From: Thermoproteota archaeon
Lineage (GTDB): Archaea > Korarchaeota > Korarchaeia > B14-G2
Length of the DNA: 7,460 nucleotides
Reading direction: 5' to 3'
Assembly: GCA_003661385.1 (NCBI GenBank)
Contig: QMWA01000085.1
Location: forward strand, 1-7,460
Shown one piece after another: positions 5,159-7,460 of this stretch (its first letter is position 1; each line of letters starts with the position of its first letter). The notes under the pieces are model-generated. The model made no database searches and had not been told where the DNA came from. It was given only the letters and a program-made list of their open reading frames with translations. The translations under genes and the position numbers were made by a program.

Positions 5159-6064
5159 ATGCCAATCCTCCTAGATGAGAACACCAGGGTGCTAGTCCAG
5201 GGGATAACTGGGAGAGAGGGAAGCAACAGGACGAGGTACATGCTAGAGTACGGCACCAAAGTTGTGGCTGGCGTGACCCCTGGGCGAGGAGGAGAAGAAG
5301 TCTGGGGTGTCCCAGTATACGACACTGTAGCTGAAGCCGTGAGGGAGCACGGCAGGATAGACGCCTCGATAACCTTCGTCCCAGGCCCCCTGGTGAAGGA
5401 TGCTGCACTAGAAGCAATAGAAGAGGGCATAAAGCTCCTGATAATGCCTGTTGAGCGGGTCCCCCTCCACGACACCATGGAGATACTCTACTACGCGAGG
5501 AGGAAGGGCACCATGGTCCTAGGCCCTGGGTCCTTCGGCTTGATAAGCCCAGGGAGAGCTGTAGCAGGCTGGATCGGCGGCTCAGTTGAGCTAGCCAACG
5601 AGGTGTTCAAGCCTGGGCCAGTTGGAGTGATGTCGAGGAGCGGAGGCCAAACCACAACGATATGCTGGGCCCTAAGCAGGCTCGGCATAGGAGTCAGTAC
5701 AGCAGTCCACATAGGAAGCGAGCCCCTAGTGGGGTTGAGCTTCCCAGAGCTCCTCAAGCTATACCAGGAGGACCAGGAGACCAAAGTTGTTGTGATGTTC
5801 GGTGAGATAGGCACCGTGGCAGAGGAGGAGGCAGCTGAGCTCCTGGAGTCAGGCGGTTTCAAGAAGCCTCTAGTAGCCTACGTGGCTGGGGCAGCAGCGC
5901 AGTCTGGAGTCAGGTACTCCCACGCCAGCGCGATAATAGAAGGCGGCAGAGGGACAGCTGAAAGCAAGCTGAGAGCGCTCAAGAAGGCTGGAGCCATAGT
6001 AGTAGAGAACCCACGTGACATAGCTCCCACAGTAAAGAAAGTCTTAGAGGAGGTGTCCGCTTGA
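5159..6064 (+). CDS. Acyl-CoA ligase, CoA-binding phospho-histidine (succinyl-CoA synthetase alpha-like) subunit
   Basis: A 301-residue protein, the usual SucD size. The N-terminal CoA-binding Rossmann domain (about 1-130) begins LLDENTRVLVQGITGREGS (4-22), followed by VAGVTPGRGGEEVWGVPVYD (36-55) and GPGSFGLISPG (122-132). The ligase domain has GVMSRSGGQTTTI (156-168), the subunit-contact glutamate E216 in MFGEIG, and H255 in RYSHASAIIEGGRGTAESK (252-270), which matches the histidine that is transiently phosphorylated in succinyl-CoA synthetase. All key residues are present, so with the 3650-4903 product it should form an active nucleoside-diphosphate-forming CoA ligase. An upstream ATG (5066) is in frame but lies inside the ferredoxin-like gene and adds 31 residues with no family similarity. 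ATG 5159 has GGTGA (5149-5153) five bases ahead. It overlaps the lyase gene by four bases. Confidence 0.9.
   Translation: MPILLDENTRVLVQGITGREGSNRTRYMLEYGTKVVAGVTPGRGGEEVWGVPVYDTVAEAVREHGRIDASITFVPGPLVKDAALEAIEEGIKLLIMPVERVPLHDTMEILYYARRKGTMVLGPGSFGLISPGRAVAGWIGGSVELANEVFKPGPVGVMSRSGGQTTTICWALSRLGIGVSTAVHIGSEPLVGLSFPELLKLYQEDQETKVVVMFGEIGTVAEEEAAELLESGGFKKPLVAYVAGAAAQSGVRYSHASAIIEGGRGTAESKLRALKKAGAIVVENPRDIAPTVKKVLEEVSA
6049..6055 (+). promoter_or_regulatory. Ribosome-binding site deciding the TTG start of the lyase gene
   Basis: GGAGGTG ends five bases before TTG 6061. The start codon overlaps the stop of the preceding gene as TTGA, so translation of the lyase is coupled to that of the ligase alpha-like subunit. 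Confidence 0.75.
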
Positions 6065-6945
6065 TCAAGCTGCTCAGGAGCATGCTCTTCGTCCCAGGAA
6101 ACAACATGAGAATGCTGCACAAGGCAGCATCCCTCAAAGCTGACGCAGTGATACTCGACATGGAGGATGCAGTCCCCATGGAAGACAAGGAGACCGCCAG
6201 GCTATTCGTCAGAGACATGGTGCCAGAGCTAGCAGAGAAGAGGGCTGGAATATACGTGAGAGTCAACAGCTGGAGCACAGGCCTAACCCAAGAAGACCTA
6301 GAGGCAGCAGCTCAGCCTGGCTTAGACGGCATAATGCTCCCCAAGTGCGAGACAAGAGAGGACATAGAGAAGCTGACCAGAGAGCTAGAGAAGCTCGAAG
6401 CGAAGAGAAGCCTCAAGAAGACGCCCATAGTAGCCTTAATTGAGACTCCACTTGGAGTAGTAAACGCATACAGCATAGCGTCAGCACCCAGGGTGATAGC
6501 AGTAGCATTCGGATCCGTGGACTTCACAAGGGAAATGGGCACAACACCAAGCAAAGAAGGCACGGAAGTCCTCTACCCAAGAGCCCATATAGCTGTAGCA
6601 GCGAGAGCAGCTGGAGTAGACCCAATAGACACAGTCTGGACAGACATAATGGACGTAGAGGGGCTGATAAGAGATGCCAAGCTGGCCAGAAAGCTAGGCT
6701 ACAGCGGAAAGCTCCTAATCCACCCCAACCAGATAGACCCAGTGAACAAGGTGTTCACACCAACCCCAGAGGAAGTAGAGTACGCCAAGCTGATAGTACA
6801 GGAGTTCGAGAAGGCCAAAGCAAAGGGAATAGGTGCAATATCGATAAAAGGGAAGATGATAGACACACCCTTCTACAAGCAAGCCCTAAGGACGCTCCAA
6901 ATACATCAAGCGATAGAGGAGCTAGAAAAGCACAGCACAACCTAG
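6061..6945 (+). CDS. CitE/HpcH-family CoA-ester lyase (malyl-, citramalyl- or citryl-CoA lyase)
   Basis: A 294-residue TIM-barrel lyase. Visible family residues are the opening RSMLFVPGN (6-14), LDMEDAV (32-38), substrate-binding R67 in YVRVN, the metal ligands E128 (ALIETPLG) and D154 (FGSVDFT), and the C-terminal signature IHPNQIDPVNKVFTPTPEE (220-238). Such enzymes split a 3-hydroxyacyl-CoA retro-Claisen fashion: malyl-CoA to acetyl-CoA and glyoxylate, citramalyl-CoA to acetyl-CoA and pyruvate, citryl-CoA to acetyl-CoA and oxaloacetate. The length fits malyl-CoA lyase or CitE equally well. There is no sign of a citrate lyase alpha or acyl-carrier subunit nearby, so a free CoA ester made by the preceding ligase is the likely substrate. 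The lyase could also work in the condensing direction. It is last in the operon; only about 14 of its 294 codons end in T. Confidence 0.9.
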   Translation: MIKLLRSMLFVPGNNMRMLHKAASLKADAVILDMEDAVPMEDKETARLFVRDMVPELAEKRAGIYVRVNSWSTGLTQEDLEAAAQPGLDGIMLPKCETREDIEKLTRELEKLEAKRSLKKTPIVALIETPLGVVNAYSIASAPRVIAVAFGSVDFTREMGTTPSKEGTEVLYPRAHIAVAARAAGVDPIDTVWTDIMDVEGLIRDAKLARKLGYSGKLLIHPNQIDPVNKVFTPTPEEVEYAKLIVQEFEKAKAKGIGAISIKGKMIDTPFYKQALRTLQIHQAIEELEKHSTT

Positions 6946-6982
6946 CAGCACGCAGGCGCATATCCACAGACAGCCACAGCGT

Positions 6983-7036
6983 CAGCTACAGCTAGAGCCA
7001 GCTACTGCACCACCTCGATTGCAGTAGCTGTAGCTG
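6983..7036 (+). repeat. Bulged hairpin downstream of the lyase gene
   Basis: CAGCTACTGCA (6999-7009) and TGCAGTAGCTG (7020-7030) form a perfect 11-bp stem with a 10-base loop. The outer bases 6983-6988 pair with 7031-7036. Alternatively 7026-7036 can pair perfectly over 11 bp with 6983-6993, so two structures compete for the same 3' strand. There is no T-tract, so it is not a typical archaeal terminator. It may be a 3'-end stabilising or processing structure, or the relic of a mobile-element end. Confidence 0.5.
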
Positions 7037-7135
7037 GGTTAGGGGCAGGTGAAGCTGGAGTCTACTGGCATACACCTCAAGGGTGAGGAGCCTGGTGCCA
7101 AGAGAACAGCAGGAAAGGAGGGGCAGCAGACAACA

Positions 7136-7143
7136 ATATAAAA
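7136..7143 (+). promoter_or_regulatory. TATA box of the small membrane-protein gene
   Basis: ATATAAAA lies 31-38 bases before ATG 7174. Predicted transcription start near 7165 leaves a leader of under ten bases that begins at about the GGTGG (7164-7168) ribosome-binding site. Confidence 0.65.
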
Positions 7144-7173
7144 CACACCTCCGCAGGCAGCTAGGTGGCCTAG

Positions 7174-7317
7174 ATGTCGGCTAGAGACATACTCTTAGTT
7201 GCGGTAGCTCTGATAGCAGCCTACATACTGTATAAGGTCATCAAGCTGGTGCTCCCAGCTCTAATAATCCTCTTCCTAGCCTACTTAATATACAGGACGT
7301 TAAAGAGGTCGCTATAG
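7174..7317 (+). CDS. Small two-helix membrane protein, 47 residues
   Basis: ATG 7174 to TAG 7315-7317 encodes MSARDILLVAVALIAAYILY, then KVIKLVLPALIILFLAYLIY and RTLKRSL. There are two hydrophobic segments (about 5-20 and 25-40) separated by a short basic turn, and a strongly basic C-terminus. This favours a hairpin with both ends outside and the turn inside, or a bent single span; the positive-inside rule is ambiguous here. It has a good TATA box and GGTGG (7164-7168) five bases before the ATG, which is why I call it a gene despite its size. No family is recognised. It is separately transcribed from the ligase/lyase operon, so a functional tie to it is not implied. Confidence 0.65.
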   Translation: MSARDILLVAVALIAAYILYKVIKLVLPALIILFLAYLIYRTLKRSL

Positions 7318-7460
7318 GCCTGCGAGCCGGTGGCGCAGCTTACAGCAGAAGCCCAGCATACCAGGGCGCCTGTGGCCTCGATACAGTTGTCTATTGCCTA
7401 TCTTCGGGCTGTGCCCTGTCTCTGGCCAGTGGCAGCTGGCCTAGAGCACCTATCCTGCGC
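7318..7460. other. Unassigned window end
   Basis: Two plus-strand frames stay open to the edge, but neither has a ribosome-binding site or family resemblance. On the minus strand a frame from the edge ends in TAG at 7393-7391 after 22 codons (7459-7391), and its A-rich codons resemble the 3' ends of other genes here. It may be the tail of a convergent gene, but I cannot support a call. Confidence 0.2.

Noticed and set aside
6949-7084. Open plus-strand frame after the lyase stop
   Set aside because: It has no start codon context or ribosome-binding site, and its Ala/Thr-rich product is explained by the inverted repeats in the region.
1-7460. CRISPR array, insertion sequence or attachment site
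   Set aside because: No regularly spaced direct repeats, transposase motifs or tRNA-associated duplications were seen.

Overview
The window looks like chromosomal DNA of a hyperthermophilic archaeon, most likely Thermoproteota (Crenarchaeota) or a close relative. The reasons are TATA-type promoters with very short leaders (652-659, 3613-3619, 7136-7143), strong GGAGGTG ribosome-binding sites, frequent GTG/TTG starts, AGG/AGA as the usual arginine codons, tight 4-8 nt gene overlaps, and a VapBC module of the archaeal type. I cannot name the species.

Layout. 2-298 is the 3' end of an unidentified + strand gene. 297-649 is the wreck of an ABC-transporter ATPase gene with no Walker A half and one frameshift. 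692-1379 is a VapB/VapC toxin-antitoxin pair with its own promoter inside the end of the ABC remnant. 1388-1988, on the minus strand, is a prephenate dehydratase (pheA) pseudogene with several frameshifts, a nonsense codon and an internal deletion; no intact reading frame covers it. 2220-3488, also minus, is an ArsB/NhaD-type (ion-transporter superfamily) permease. A 161-bp divergent intergenic region (3489-3649) holds two separate perfect dyads and a TATA box. 3650-6945 is a four-gene operon: an acyl-CoA ligase ATP-grasp (beta-like) subunit, an eight-cysteine ferredoxin-like protein, the CoA-binding phospho-histidine (alpha-like) subunit, and a CitE/HpcH-type CoA-ester lyase. A bulged hairpin follows at 6983-7036, then a 47-residue two-helix membrane protein with its own promoter (7174-7317). 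The last 143 bases are unassigned.

How the genes fit together. The operon encodes a ligase followed by a lyase: activate a hydroxy-di/tricarboxylic acid with ATP and CoA, then split the CoA ester to acetyl-CoA plus a 2-oxo acid. Malate (to glyoxylate), citramalate (to pyruvate) and citrate (to oxaloacetate) are the three realistic substrates. The divergent permease could import the acid; this is inference from position. The odd element is the iron-sulfur protein between the two ligase subunit genes. It suggests either an extra subunit of the ligase or a redox link that such enzymes do not normally have.

A second, window-wide signal is compositional. Codons ending in T are common at the 5' end of each transcription unit and almost vanish at its 3' end: 16 of the first 50 codons of the operon against 3 of the last 100, and 11 of the first 50 permease codons against none of the last 40. 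The same trend marks the seam between the 2-298 gene and the ABC remnant.
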